64,000 bases of DNA from Argyresthia goedartella (taxonomy: Eukaryota; Arthropoda; Insecta; Lepidoptera; Argyresthiidae), in assembly GCA_949825045.1 (NCBI GenBank), contig OX463816.1, forward strand, positions 12,209,579 through 12,273,578, written 5' to 3'. The position numbers were made by a program, and so were the translations under genes. Below, one piece after another: positions 42,972 through 56,117 of this stretch; positions within the stretch are counted from its first letter, which is position 1; every line of letters starts with the position of its first letter. Below the pieces are notes generated by a model that saw nothing but the letters and a program-made list of their open reading frames with translations, searched no databases and had not been told where the DNA came from.

Positions 42972-44244
42972 TGCGCACTGCGCACAGGGTCTGGCAAATA
43001 GTAGAGTGTTATACAAGGGAGGTAAGTCATCAATTGCACCCAAGATATTTTTAGCGTACGAGCGAGAAAAGCGAGCGAGGTTGCTTATGGTTTGAGGTGC
43101 ATACACCCCAGTGCAATACTCTTCTTTTCATCACCAACCAACCAACTGGCTTTCAAAATAACCATTTTTTTTTAATATTTACAAGATTTGCGTGTCGCAA
43201 ATTTTTTTTCATGCCTTTCTTGCTGGGCACTGCGGTCGTTTTAAAAAGAAAACCAATTTTATGAGGTCTTGTCCCAAAAAACAAAGAAAGGAACTTCGTT
43301 TGACTTTCGAATTCGGGAAATCGCATTTACTTCCCGCATATCGAGTTAAATACTTATTTATACAACTAGCGATAAAGAATATAAATACCCTAAAAGACGG
43401 CGAAATTTCAATTCCAAGATTTACTACACGATGTTATTTAGTTTCAAGACAACCGATTTATTGAAAAATGATTATTAATATGGCAAATTAAACAAATTAA
43501 TAGAAAAATAGTTCCGATAACCTTATTGGAGAATCCAATACCGCATTTTTTTTTTGCGGGACCTGAAATGATGGATTACTCGTGCGGGATTCCGCACGTT
43601 TGCGGGACTGAATGTTTATTAATTTTTTGATAAAAATGGGTTTAGACGACGTTCTGGATATTTATTTGATTCAGCCATTCCATGGAACTCGTAACTTATA
43701 TAGAATTTATTTGGAAAATATTTGAAGTCGTGAGTTTGTGAAAGTGTTGTGTTTTTCTATAACAATACTGTTAGAGGCAAAAATAAACGTGCTAGGTTTT
43801 AATTTCATACGTTAAAATGAAGGTGATAAAACAGAAACATGATTTCTAATTAATAATTACATAAAAAAAACTCTTGTCTTGTCAAATACTGTTGCAATAG
43901 TTTAGCAGTCAGTGCATGCATTGACTACATTTTACAAGACTTGCTTGCCTTCTAAAATTTCACAGGCGGCTGTCGCCGGCACAGGCCCCTCATAACTCAT
44001 AACTCATGACATATGATCAGCCGTCTTGCTATCTAAATGAAATTTAAGCATTGGGTGGTTGGTAAAATTCAATGCACGATATAATGTATAAACTCTATAT
44101 AAACGGCGCCCCTCATAACTATCTTATTACTTGACTTGCTAGTTATGTGTTTCAGGGACAGATTACACCGCCCCAACAGGACATTATGTTTATTATTTGC
44201 TGGACTTGGTAGCAATTAAAGAAATCGGGGACAGCTTTCGCTGC
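42972..44244. other. Intergenic, no gene recognised
   Basis: Short frames only (43192-43464, 90 codons, no domain). Poly-T/A runs occur near 43168 and 43549. The last 150 bases degrade into the start of the 55-bp array. Confidence 0.5.
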
Positions 44245-45033
44245 CGCTCATAACAGGCCTTGTTGGTAGCTCATTACACGTCTCCATGTGAAACGCTGGC
44301 CTTCATAACACACCTTGTTGGTAGCTCATTACACGACTTCATGTGAAACGCCGGCCTCTTATAACAGACTTTGTTGGTAACTCATTACACGACTTCGTGT
44401 GAAACAACGGCACTCATAACAGACCTTGTTAGTAGTTCATTACACGACTCCATGAGAAACGTCGCCACTCATAACAGACCTCGTTGGTAGCTCATTAAAC
44501 GACTCTATATGAAACGCCGGCCCTCCCAACAGACTTTGTGGGTAGCCCATAACACGACTTTATGTGAAACGCCGGCCCTCATAACAAACCTTGTTGGTAG
44601 CTCATTACACGACCTTATGTGAAACGCTGGCCCTCATAACAGACCTTGTTGGTAGCTTATTACACGAACTTATGTGAAACGCTGGCCCTCATAACAGACT
44701 TTGTTGGTAGCTCATTACACGACCCATGTGAAACACCGGCACTCGTAGCATACCTTGTTGGTAGCTCATTACACGACTCCATGTGTAACGCCGGCCCCCA
44801 TAACAGACCTTCTTGTTAGCTCATTATACGACTTCATGTGAAACACCGGCCCTCATAACAGAGCTGGTTGGTAGCTTATAATACGACTTCATGTGAAACG
44901 CCGGCCTTCATAACAGACCTTGTTGAAAGCTCATTACACGACTTCGTGTGAAACGCTGGCCCTCATAAGAAATCTTGTTGGTAGCTCATAACACGACCAC
45001 ATGTGAAACGCCGGCCCTCATAACAGACCTTGT
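44245..45033 (+). repeat. 55-bp minisatellite, left half (about 14 copies)
   Basis: Unit close to CCGGCCCTCATAACAGACCT, TGTTGGTAGC, TCATTACACG, ACTTCATGTG, AAACG (55 bp). Units diverge by point changes and small indels. The array is interrupted at 45034 by a LINE and resumes at 49813. Confidence 0.92.
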
Positions 45034-45526
45034 CAAAGTCAAAGTCAAAGTCAAAGTCAAAGATATTTATTTGCAAATATAGGTGCTTATGATGTTAGGT
45101 ACAATTTGTGAACTTAACTATATTTTATCCTATAAGGATGTGCAAATATTATGAAAAATACAATTATAAAATAGAAATATGAAAAAGCCACATCGAGAGA
45201 TCAGTTATTAGTTACAATTATAATGTATATTGATGATTTATGTCAATTTAAAATAGGCAAAAAATAATGAAAATAATGTTTATGGAATGTCAAATTATAC
45301 AATAATACAAATGTCAAATTAGATTAAGCAAGTCCTACAAAATAATAAAATTACAGGTAATAGTAGTTGTTGTCCATATAAGATGTCAATTGCATGTTTT
45401 ACATTTGTCCTGTAAAAACTCTGTGACACTGTTCATATGCTTTGTCGATCAATAATTTAAAAAAAGCATTCTTCAATGCCTGTATATTGTCTAACCTTCT
45501 TATTGTATCCGGAAGGGCATTATAGA

Positions 45527-48260
45527 TTATCGGAGCCATTCCAAAATGTTTCTTCTTGTGAGGGAGCTCTTACATTTTGCAACGCCTAATTTGTCGGCAT
45601 ATCGAATGCTATTCATTTTTCTAAACAATCCTAAATTTGTTTTTACAAATTTGACTATTTCAAAAATGTAGAGACAAGGTAGTGTTAAAATTTTCAATTT
45701 AATGAAGTGAGGCTTACACGTATCTGTTTGTTTTAGTTTGCACAGAGCTCTAACACACTTTTTCTGGGCTTTAAATGCTATTCCTTTATCTGTTGAGTTA
45801 TCCCAAAATATTACACCATATCTTAATATTGATCCTGCATAGGCGTGGTATGCAGCTAGAGCAGCCTTTTGGTTTGTGACCTTTGAAAGTCTGTATAGTG
45901 CATAAGAGCATTGTGCCAATCTTTTGCAAACGCTGTAAACTTGCTCTTTCAATGAAAGATTATTATTAATTTGCAGACCTAGAAAATTGGTGACTTTTGA
46001 TTCGTCTATGGTTTTCCCAGAATGTCTAACATTTAGGTTATACTTCGGGTCGCCTCGAAGAGCAAATGACATCAGCTTTGTTTTACTTAAGTTAATGTTA
46101 AGGATGTTTCTTCCTAGCCATTCTATTATAGAACCTAGTGCGTTATTAATATTTATCTGATGATTTTCGAGATTTTCGTGTCTAAATACAACAGTGCTGT
46201 CATCAGCAAAGTAAAAACATGGGATGTTTTGTTATTTTGGGGAGGTCATTAATGTATATAAGAAAGAGTAGCGGGCCTAGTATACTCCCCTGTGGTACAC
46301 CAAAAGACACAGTTAGTGCCTTCGAATAGTATTTTATATCCTCTTTAGTGTTAGGGCAAATTTTGTTTATTTGAGTCATTTGTTTCCTACCACTTAAGTA
46401 AGATTTTATAAGTTCAAATATATTCCCTCTAACTCCGTATGATTCTAGTTTGTTTAGAAGTGTAGAGTGATCGACAAAATCAAAGGCCTTCGTTAAGTCC
46501 ATCTACAATGCCGATACTGGTACTCTGTCGTCCATGCTTATAGACACTTTAAGAAGAAAGTCATATATGGCCATATCTATTGTTAAGTTCTTTCTAAAAC
46601 CTTTTTGTAGTTTTGGTAGTTATAAAGTTGATTATAGATCACTTTCTCAAATATCTTTGAAAATATAGGAATAAGAGCAATTGGTCTGTAGAATGTCATG
46701 TTTTCCTTATTTTCCTTTTTAAATACTGGTTTGATTATTGAGGTTTTAAGTCTCTCTGGGAAAGTACCATTTTTAATACAGAGGTTAGTAATGTGGGTGA
46801 TGACTGGGGCTATTTCAACAGCAACTTCTTTTATAACCTTCGTTGTGATATCATCGTTGCCTACGCTTTGTTGTATTCTTCAAACTCTTAATAATTAATA
46901 ATATATCACGATTAGTTGTTGGAGACATGAACATTGAATTGCACATTCTCATTTGATTTTTATTTGCGTTGTAAGTGTTGCCATTTTTGGATACTTGGTT
47001 AATATAAAATTCATTAAAAGATTCAGCTATTTCCTGTGGGTCTGTTATTTCTCTATTACTATGTATAATTTTATTTATTTCTTCTTTTGGATAATTATTT
47101 CTTATAGAATTATTTATTATTTGCCATGTCATTTTGGATTTATTTAGTGATGTCAATATTTGGTAATTATTTTGGGATTTTTGTGTTAAGTTTATTATTT
47201 GGTTTAATTTTTTTGAGTATAATTTAAGTGTTTGTTTATTTTCCAGGCATGGACTGGTTCTATATTTCCACAGTAGCATGCGTTTCCGTTTTGAACAAAG
47301 TTTGATCCCTCGTGATATACACTTTGGTTGTTTTCTCGTTGTATTTTTAATTCTGGTTACTGGAAAACAAAGGTCGTAGAACATCTTAAACAGGTCATGA
47401 AATGCGTTGAAAGCTTCATTTGCGTTGCGGCATGAGAGAATATCGTGAAATGTTAAGCTTGATAAGCATTCCTGAAATCTATGAATGTTTTCTTGGTACA
47501 TATCTCTTCTTATTGTAAACCAGAAGGGGAAAATACAGGTCTTCTTCACTGGAAAACGAAATATTTGTGCCGTACGGTCCGACATGGCTAACTCAACCAC
47601 TTCAAATGTGCATCCTTTTATATTGTGCCCTATATTATCAATACATGTTTGACTTCTAATTCGAGTTGGTTCATTGATAGACAGTTTTAAGTTATATGAT
47701 GCTAGTAGGTTGTCAAATTGTAATGATGCTCTACTTCTCTTTAGCCTGTCTATATTAAAATCGCCACACAAAATTACATTTTTTTATTTTAATTTTGTAA
47801 AGTCAAGAACTGCTTCCACAGTGTTAAAGAATGTATTGTAGCTTGCGGTTGTGTATACGGGGACTCTATAAATACATATTATTATTGTGTCGTGGGCCAA
47901 TAATTTAATCGCACTGCATTCGACTACATTCGGGATACTTTTCTGGTTAACTTCGTCCACTACTTTGTATTTAAGATGGTTATTGACTAGGATACAGGAA
48001 CCTCCGGCTCTATTTTTTCTTGAAAATGAAGATGCAAGTATGTAGTTAGGTATGTTTAAACATTGATTATCACTTTCAATCATATTATGTTCCGTAATGC
48101 ATAAAATGTCAATATTTTCATTTTTATTTTTTAAGTCATCTAAATTAATTGTCAATATATGTTGTTTACTAACTAGTCCGTCTATATTTTGATGTAGAAT
48201 ATTAAGTGTGGTATAGATAAATTTGTTTCCTATATTTTTCATATCATTGGATTTATTCAT
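45527..48260 (-). pseudogene. LINE ORF2: endonuclease and reverse transcriptase, broken
   Basis: Begins with an ATG at 48260 and an endonuclease domain: LNILHQNIDGL, ILCITEHNM, GGSCILVNN, IIICIYR; after a break near 47780, CGDFNIDRL and a degraded SDRTAQIF in place of SDH. A long linker follows, then RT in several frames: LTKAFDFVDHSTLL, FGVPQGSILGPLLFLIYIND, a break just before the ADD box near 46200, then TNFLGLQINNNLSLKEQ and the C-terminal thumb and tail. Main breaks lie near 47780, 46850-46500 and 46200-46075. Domain order is that of the LINE at 34873-37506, with the N-terminal endonuclease half that the other copy lacks. Confidence 0.88.
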
Positions 48261-48276
48261 TGTAAGGGGGTTAGAA

Positions 48277-49710
48277 TCACATTTTTTTTGTAGAGTCTCG
48301 AAAAAGTTTATTAGTATTATTATATGCGACCCTTTTGAAGTAAAATGGGATGGTCCCTTTCATACTGACAGGTTCTTTGGTGTTACTGGGATTTAAGTCT
48401 TCAGGGGTTTGTCGTGTTTTAGTGACTCTACTAAAATAGAAGGGCATTGTTCCGGGCTTCGGGATTGTGTCCTTGAGGACTCTATGTGTGTGTAAGTCTG
48501 CATGTGTAATGTGTGCTTGTTCAATTTTCTTTACCTTATAGCTTAAGTATTTGTGGTCGTAGTCATATTGGTTCAATACTATATTGAGCTCTTGACACAG
48601 AATACGTACACGATGAGCTCCTTTATAACTGTTATTAACTTTTACAAATGTACAATTGTCAAATTGTTGACATAATAATTGTAACATCTGGTTTAATTTA
48701 AACTCTAAGGTAGCGGTTAAGTCCTACACTTAGTACAAAAATCGGACACTTTGGTAGAGTCTTCAAGGCTGCAGACAGTTCGATATTGATTCTTGTAGGA
48801 TTTCTATCATTTTCCCCCACTGATAGTACGATCCTATCTTCGCAAGTTATGTCAAAGAGGATGCACGGATTTATTAAGGATCTCTTCGCTTGAAGCATCT
48901 GCTTTCTTGCGATTGTCTTTTTTGTCGTCTCATTTCAGATAATTTAGAGGCAGCTCCGACACAATGTTTACCTCCAAATAAAAATATTCTATTTGGTTTT
49001 ACTCGAGGAAATGCATTCTTTTTAGGTCCGATGACAGGGCTAGTTTGTGATTGTGCATTTTTGGTACCTAGTAAAGTTTCTTCGCGTAACTCTACATTCA
49101 CTTTTACTTTGACATACTCAGATTGTTCTTCAATAGTAGCGTTACCTATATTCACCTCTTTGCTCGGCTCTACATTGAACTCTACCGAAGGTTCACTGGT
49201 GCACTGTTCTTGTAGAGTTATATTTTCTTCTGGGTCACCTCTTTCTTTTCTAGTGAATACGAGTGCAGCATGGGACTTCAGATTCTTATTCAGATCGTTG
49301 TTTAATCGTAAGTGTCTTCTGTTGTTGTCAATAGTTTTGTTTAATGGGGTATTTCCTCTGGTGTTCTTAACCTTTTTTCTTTTTCTGGAAGATATTGGGG
49401 TCATAGGGGTGATGTTCGTGAAGTTGAAAGCCTTGTACGTGGTTAGCAATTTGTTGCATTTTTCTAATTCATTCTTAAGAGCTTGATTTTCCAGGTTTAG
49501 GTTTTCTATTTCGTGTTCCGCTGTCATAAGATTGCTTTTGAGAGCTTCGACTTCTTCAAAACTTATAACGAATGTTTGTATGTTGTCCACAGAGGTGTTT
49601 GGTAAGCTCAGCAGGCTATTATTAAGTACAGGGGAGGAGAGGGTTAGATCCTTTAATGAGTTAGATCTATACATATTTATTTGTGTTACATAATCTGGAG
49701 TTCTATCCAT
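48277..49710 (-). pseudogene. LINE ORF1: coiled coil and esterase-like domain, broken
   Basis: Starts at the ATG at 49710. About residues 50-95 form a leucine-rich coiled coil (FEEVEALKSNL, EIENLNLENQALKNELEKCN). A charged linker follows, then RIFLFGGKHCVGAASKLSEM, which resembles the first block of SGNH/GDSL esterase-like domains found in CR1-group ORF1 proteins, although the usual GDS is not seen. After a frame change near 48880 the next block DRIVLSVGENDRNPT keeps a G-x-N-D motif, then FVLSVGLNRYL. A stop near 48700 precedes the last part (QFDNCTFVKVNN...). The esterase-like assignment rests on these short motifs. Confidence 0.75.
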
Positions 49711-49812
49711 TGTTATGAGGGTTGATAATGGTACAAATTATGAAGTACCACATTAAGGTGTATATATTTCTTGTCCGACTGGTGGTGCCCTACAATAACA
49801 CGAATCAGCTGT

Positions 49813-50610
49813 CCTTGTTGGTAGCTCATTAAACGTCTTCAGGTGAAACGCCGGCCTTCATAACAGACCTTTTTGGTAGCTCATAACACGACTCCATGTG
49901 AAACGCCGGCCCTCATAACATACCTTGTTGGTAGCTCATTACTTGACTTCATGTGAAATGTGGGCCCTCGTTACAGACCTTATTGGTAGCTCATCACACG
50001 ACTTACTAATACACCTTGTTGGTAGCTCATTAAACGACTTAATGTGAAACGCCGACCCTCATAACAGAACTTGTTGGTAGCTCATTATAAGATTATATGT
50101 GAAATTCTGGCCCTCAATACAGATCTGTTGGGAGCTCATTACACGTCTTCGTGTGAAACGCTGGCCCTTGTAACAGACCTAGTTGGTAGCTCATTACACA
50201 ACTATATGTGAAACGCCGGCCCTTGTAACAGACCTAGTTGTTAGCTCACTAAACGACTATATGTGAAACGCTGTCCCTCATAACAACCCTTGTTGGTAGC
50301 TCATTACACGACCTAATGTGAAACGCTGGCCCTCATAACAGACCTTGTGTGTAGCTCATTACACGGACTCCGTGTGTAACCCCGGCCTCATTAACAGACC
50401 TTCTTGTTAGCTCATAACACGACTACATGTGAAACGCCGGCCCTCATAACAGACCTTGTTGGTAGCTCATAACACGTCTACATGTGAAACGCCGGCCCTC
50501 ATAACAGACCTTGTTGGTAGCTAATTTCACGACTTCATGTGAAATGCCGGCCCTCATAAGAGACCTTGTTAATAACTTATTACACAACTTGATACCCATG
50601 TTCAGTGACA
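49813..50610 (+). repeat. 55-bp minisatellite, right half (about 14 copies)
   Basis: Continuation of the array at 44245-45033, with the same 55-bp unit (TTGTTGGTAGCTCATTA, GTGAAACGC, CCCTCATAACAGACC). It decays after about 50600. An 83-codon frame on the minus strand (50444-50695) is a product of the repeat. Confidence 0.92.
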
Positions 50611-52550
50611 GCTTGCGCCACCCCTCATCACAAGACTTGTTGATTTTATAACACTCGCCCGAGACTCCAACATGGTTAGGGCCGGCCCTGGACATTTGTC
50701 ATATAAAAAATATTAAAACATCAACAACAATCCTAATCTCAGATTAACGAAACTCTTTGCTTGTAGTCTGTAATCCAAATAAACCGCATTGTTTTTTTTG
50801 TCATAAAAATCGTCGATGAATTTGTTGTTTTTTTTTTTTATTTCTGTTTTTGAATGAATTTCTCGCACAGTAGAAATAAATAACCACACGCGTTCATTTA
50901 TAATGATTTAATCTATCGATGGACACCGGTTTCGTTTCTGGCCGCAAAATTCAAGATTTTAGAAAAGGTGGGATGTTAGGCATATTAGGCATACTAAAAA
51001 TGTTTAATGCTCTTTGAATTGCATTTTTATTTATCACATAAATAAAACGTTGTGGCCCGTGGCACCATAACTGAAACGTCTTTGTGACCCTTACTTTTTT
51101 ATTGAGTATGGCTGAGCTAGAGCAACGGTTTTTACTCCATTAGCTTTTTAACGGTTCCAGTCACGTTGATAATACGGGTATAAAAACTACTGCCGGATGA
51201 CAACTACTTCGAACCATCACTGATAGTCATGCGCCGTGACATAATCACCGGTATTTGTATTTGCATTGACATAACATTGTAATTTGCAGGCGAGAATAAA
51301 AGGACGTAATGGTCGCGACCGCCCATAGTTATGTATAATAGCGATCTGCGACCATAACCAGAGCATGGAGCAGTTATAACATTACAGGTGGAATTAGTAA
51401 TGGCACATTAGGTATTTTAAGATAAACTATATGACCTTAACGACATGAATCTAATGCGATAGACCGGCTCTTTCGCAAAAAGCCATGTATGTACTAGTTG
51501 GTTCACCATTTTCGAGGCTAGAGGCAAAGTATTGCCTGAATTTAACGTTTTGTTTGTTTGTCTTGCTTGTCTTTACCGCTTTGATCAAATCTGGCAATAT
51601 TATTGGCAAATTTCCACACTACTGGAGTGGAGATCATACATCAGCAGTATGTAGATGCTGGCGTAAATAATTTGTATACGTTTTCTTTAAACATTTTCTT
51701 TACGAGATCTGTTTTTGAGATGTTATTGATAAACAAACGATTTCGCCTGCTTCACTCCACTATGTTGGTATTCTCATAAATACTAAAGATCAATCAATAT
51801 CTTCTGAAATACTCGGCGGGCAGGTAGCGGCTACAAGTGTGTTCGACAATCGTGGAGAGCGCACATCCACCATATTTACAATTGTAGGTATGGCTTTTGT
51901 TATAAATACACACTCTACTAAAAATAGCTGAAGGATACTTACATCAGTAAGGAATGAGATGAGTCATTTTTCACTGTTGTAACTTCCTACGAGATAAAGC
52001 TACGTCAAAATTCCATTAAATAAGTGGTCTGTGACTGTGACAGCGATAATTCTGACGTCAAATGTAACTTCAGCATAGTATGTGAAACTCGTTCCCTATG
52101 AGTCAAACATTAGTAAAGGCGACTAGTTAGAGATCTAAACCCATGTTCAGGAATCTAGAGAAAACCCGAAGGTGGGAGTCTCAATGTTGATGACGGTTGT
52201 CATTATACTGTTGCAAATTATCTATTTGCTATGCCTCCCCTGGTAGGTACATATACGTTGTGGTCGTGACCAATTACTAAAACCTAAAACGTTATTTTAT
52301 TTCAATTCGAGGGATTCATAAGAACCTTTTTGTAGTTGCTGTGATGAGACTGTTGAGTGTTGAAGTATCTATAGGTATAAATCTATACTTCTTTAATTTT
52401 GATGTAGGTTCGACGAGTTTTTATGTCACTAATTTCAGTTTTCGCCTTTCACTAAGACATCAAAAACATGCAACCTATATACTTACGTAGACTTCATATT
52501 CGATCTACTTGATTTTGAATAAGCTCTCTGAATACTTATGAAATGACTAG
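50611..52550. other. Intergenic, no gene recognised
   Basis: AT-rich. The 61-codon plus-strand frame at 51485-51670 has a hydrophobic stretch but no support as a gene. No RNA gene seen. Confidence 0.5.
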
Positions 52551-52690
52551 GTTTGCTGCAAGAAATCACTCTTTAGACTAGGTTAACTGGAAGAAATCTC
52601 TCTTCAGAGATAAGGTCGCCTTTGCTTATAACAATCCTTGTAACTGTCTGTACTTTTATATTATTTGTGCATTAAAGAACATGAATATGA
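52551..52690 (+). repeat. LINE 3'-tail repeat, copy 4
   Basis: GTTTGCTGCAAGAAATCACT, then a second AACTGGAAGAAATCTCTC, AGAGATAAGGTCGCCTTTGC and an AT-rich tail ending ATGAATATGAATAAAA. The duplicated CTGGAAGAAATC block is specific to this copy. Confidence 0.65.
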
Positions 52691-53956
52691 ATAAAAGAAT
52701 ACCTAGGAATAATGTGTCGCTGGAAATTTAAGCATAGTTATTAGTTCATTTTATGTACAATTGACGAGTTAATTTGCCTCCAAGCGCCATACCGGTCAAG
52801 GACATCGCATTATCAATCAGTCCTATTGTTTTTGCTCCAACACCCAGTACATACATGACATGTGTGTGACGCAATGATACCACACGCTGATAATAAACTA
52901 TGGCTTAGTTGAATGGCGTAGTTAAACAAGCCTTTCTCATTTCTCATTTGCGTCAGTGCTGCATATGTTAATATTCTAGTTACTTATGCTGCTGAATGTA
53001 GTCACAAAAAAATATATCGCAACGTCAGGCGTAAATTATGATGAGCAATTTATTTACATCCATGATCCATCCATAGTAGTCGAATCAATCCCAAAGAATG
53101 ATAGAGTAACTAACTGTTGAGAATGACAAAAAAGTCGCTAGTCCCTATAGATAAATGAGTACATAGTCAATAAGCCAGTTGGCAGCATATTTTTAACAAA
53201 AAACATCGGATTTTTGTAAACTAGGATAGTGCTAGATTTCGGATCAATTTAATTTGGCTGGAATAAATTATTTAGGTGACCAGACGATGTCATTAATTTG
53301 GATGCATGCATATGCTGCCCGAGTCGATATGTTCACAAAACCGTGAAAAAAATAGCGAGCCGTGCCGCTTTAAAAGTTAAGATTTACACGAGCTCTTTAC
53401 TTGTTAAGTTATGATTGTACATGCTGATTTTGTATCTGAGGTATATCATTGATACAATTTCTTACTTATTTAGTGGAAAATGTGAAGAAAACAGTGAAAC
53501 ATTACGTGGCTTCGAACTGACAAATGAAAACGCAATATTTTTTTTTTGCGGCCGGGTGGTCGGATAACTGATATGATGGATAAAATATATTCTTCTTCTT
53601 TATTTTTGCTTTGAGTATAAGGTTCATGGTTGTCCATCTGTTTAAACGTCCATAACTATACATAAATAGTTTGCAGTTGTAAATTTTTTATCATCATTAT
53701 ATCACTATAACACAATATTCCATTCAAAATTGTCATTGGTGGTTGCATGAATTCACTTTGAGCTGAAAATACACACCAAAAGTCCCAATTCAAAAGTGCA
53801 AATATCGGATTTTTGTATTTTTCTGGTAAACTGGCGGGCAATAATAATAAATGATTAGCAGAAAAAATAGCTGACCGCCGCTATATGGCTGCTATATAAA
53901 GGTGGTCGCTAACGGCCATTAACTAGCATTTCTCAAAGCTTTTAGCTTTTTTTTTT
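52691..53956. other. Intergenic, no gene recognised
   Basis: AT-rich, with short frames only. Confidence 0.5.
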
Positions 53957-54419
53957 ACCGACTTCAAAAAAGGGAGGAAAATCTCGTGTTGGCTGAACCG
54001 ATTTTGACTGAACCGGCAAAAAATTACGTTTGCTAAGTATATGTAAATATCTACAGTAATAAATAAATTTGACTTGATTCGTATTCGTATTCGTACAAGA
54101 TGCCGCATTTGTTTGGGTCAGTCGGAACAGCGCTCGCGGGGATTGTTTTCCCGTATGTGGCCAATTCCCTGAACTCATCTTCTGAGTTGATTGTGTACAA
54201 ATGACGGCGAGTAGTAGCAGTAATTTCAGTCATCGTTCTGTTATAAGTTTTAACCTGTTTTATCGTATTATAAATCCCAACAGCGACACGTGTGCGAATT
54301 GACCGGTTTTTGGGTTCTTGTTTGCTTCAATTAGCAACTCTTACTGGCTCGTTGTGAGCTGGCCGACTCACAAATTATTGAGGATGTCAATAAATTCGCT
54401 GTCATCCCCTTGCCGCATG

Positions 54420-55206
54420 TTGACGGTCAGCTCACATAGCCGGAATGGGTGCCACAGATGTACTTCGGCCTCACACCATGCTGGTCCTTTACAGGTGGAA
54501 GTTGCATCAGGTCACCCAATACCAACACATTGATGCCACCAAACAACTGCCTGTTGTTTTTGAATTATCGCGGTCGCAGATGTATTTGACGCAAGTTTCG
54601 TATTCCACCGTGCTTATCTCGTCAATAATGAGCCAACGAATGTTACGCCACTCTCGTCGCTCTTGCTCGAGCCTGTGAACGTGAATGAAAATACCGAATG
54701 CAAAGTTTTCCCACCCACAAGGCGAGCGGCAACACATGTAAAACTGTTGTGACTTCCAAAAACACGGGTTTTAGTAAACTATCAATCGTCGGTGAAGAGC
54801 ATCTGATGATTAATTCTACGATAAATTTTAATAAAAAGGATTTCCCTGACCCGGCACCTCCTGTTATAAACCGTAAAAGTTGGTCAGTCTTGTTTTCATT
54901 CTGTAAGTCCTTTTCGATAGATTACCCAACAGTTTTAAATAGATCAAATTGATCTACTTTTAAACTATTAATATTTTGTTGAAAAAAATCATCTGGCATC
55001 AACGTGGTTTGTACATCAGCTATGTTCTCACGTTCTATTTCGCACATAATCACATCGTCTGCATGAAGACGTTTAAGTAAGTCCTGTTCAGGATTATCGG
55101 TGTTTCGGTGGGCCTGTTGAATAACCTGTTTTCGCAGGCATAAATGGTTCTGCTGACACATTCGGCATGAGAGGTCGTAGCTCATTATGGCGCCTGAGAA
55201 AACCAT
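54420..55206 (-). pseudogene. Pif1-like helicase remnant (Helitron-type)
   Basis: Successive minus-strand frames give helicase motifs in the right order. FITGGAGSGKSFLLKFIVE (Walker A) lies at about 54830-54870, WLIIDEISTVE (Walker B) at 54605-54640, and LVLGDLMQLPPV (motif III, the Pif1-type Q-L-P-P-V) at 54490-54525. An acidic N-terminal frame (54922-55206: IERENIADVQTTLMPDDFF) precedes them. Stops and shifts separate the motifs, and the C-terminal helicase motifs are missing. Pif1-like helicases occur as host proteins and as the helicase half of Helitron transposases. The repeat-rich setting and decay favour a Helitron remnant, but no Rep (HUH) motif was found. Confidence 0.65.
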
Positions 55207-55455
55207 GCTCTGCAGTTTCTCCTTCCATTAACAAGTCTCGTTCGTCACTGAATGGCACATGGCTTACAAGAAGTCTATAGAAAAATCCTTCCTTATCCTG
55301 AGAATCGCCGATTGGTTTAGTCTAGTGGTGTTATTGGTATTGGTATTCTTTCTCCGAAACCATTTACGCCATGCGGATATAAGAACCACCATGCCAATTC
55401 TTCAGCACTTCTTTCTCTTTCGACATTGAGCGGAGGAGCAGTCTTTTTTCGAATA

Positions 55456-56117
55456 TTAAAATCGGCACACTATACAATTTTCATTGTTAAATTGCAATAA
55501 AGTCTCAACTTCAGGAAATGTTTCCTCAATAGGCATCATAGGTGTCCATATACATTTATAGAATTGGCAGTTAATTCCATGGCTTCTAGTTTCAAAAAAA
55601 GTTGACAGTGAACTGTGATGATAAAGAAAACCTTCAACAGTGTTATCTAGTTCCAAGTGGCCATTTAATGAATTTTCTTCTCGAGCAAGAATATTAGCTA
55701 CTACTCCACCAAATGACCCTCGGTAAAAGTTTTCTAATAGCAAATAAATCCATATTTGCCTCTTGTTGAGAGGGCTCGATCCTAGCAGTAATGCATTCTC
55801 TGTATTAACGATCTCCAGTCAATAGGATCAAGTCTATATCTCCGCTTGTCCAATGTCCGACGATTGTAAGAGTTACAGCAACATTTGTGACATTTGTCTT
55901 AGCAGTGCTCTGTCGCCCTCGAGCTTGTTCAGTGAATTTTGTAGCGTCTGCTTGATGGAATGAGCCTCGTAAGACTCAGAAATACCAGAAAAATGTTTTT
56001 TTTTCTACGTTGACGAGGCGCTGGCTGTAGAACTTCTGGTAAATTTTGATTAGTTTCTGAATTTGAGGTTTGAACAATATCAATTAAGTCCGTGTCAAAA
56101 CAAAAATAATAATTCAT
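55456..56117 (-). pseudogene. Upstream coding remnants of the Pif1-like element
   Basis: Broken minus-strand frames at 55929-56117 (62 codons, ATG start, TSNSETNQNLPEV, basic PRQRRKK) and 55456-55743 (95 codons). They lie upstream of the helicase on the same strand, so they may be N-terminal parts of the same polyprotein. I recognise no catalytic motif in them. Confidence 0.35.

Larger units (their letters stand above)
45034..49812 (-). mobile_element. CR1-like LINE inserted in the 55-bp array
   Basis: A 4.8-kb non-LTR element in reverse orientation. It carries ORF1 (coiled coil plus esterase-like part), ORF2 (endonuclease and reverse transcriptase), a 3' UTR and a tail of TTTGAC units at 45034-45058. 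The array sequence CCTTGT appears at both junctions (45028-45033 and 49813-49818), consistent with a 6-bp target duplication, and the repeat phase is continuous across the element. Both ORFs carry frameshifts and stops, so it is inactive. Confidence 0.9.

Noticed and set aside
48890..49486. 198-codon plus-strand frame inside the LINE
   Set aside because: Antisense of LINE ORF1, which has the coiled coil and the LINE context.
44245..50610. CRISPR-like array
   Set aside because: Repeats are contiguous with no unique spacers, and the setting is a eukaryotic genome with LINEs and spliced exons.
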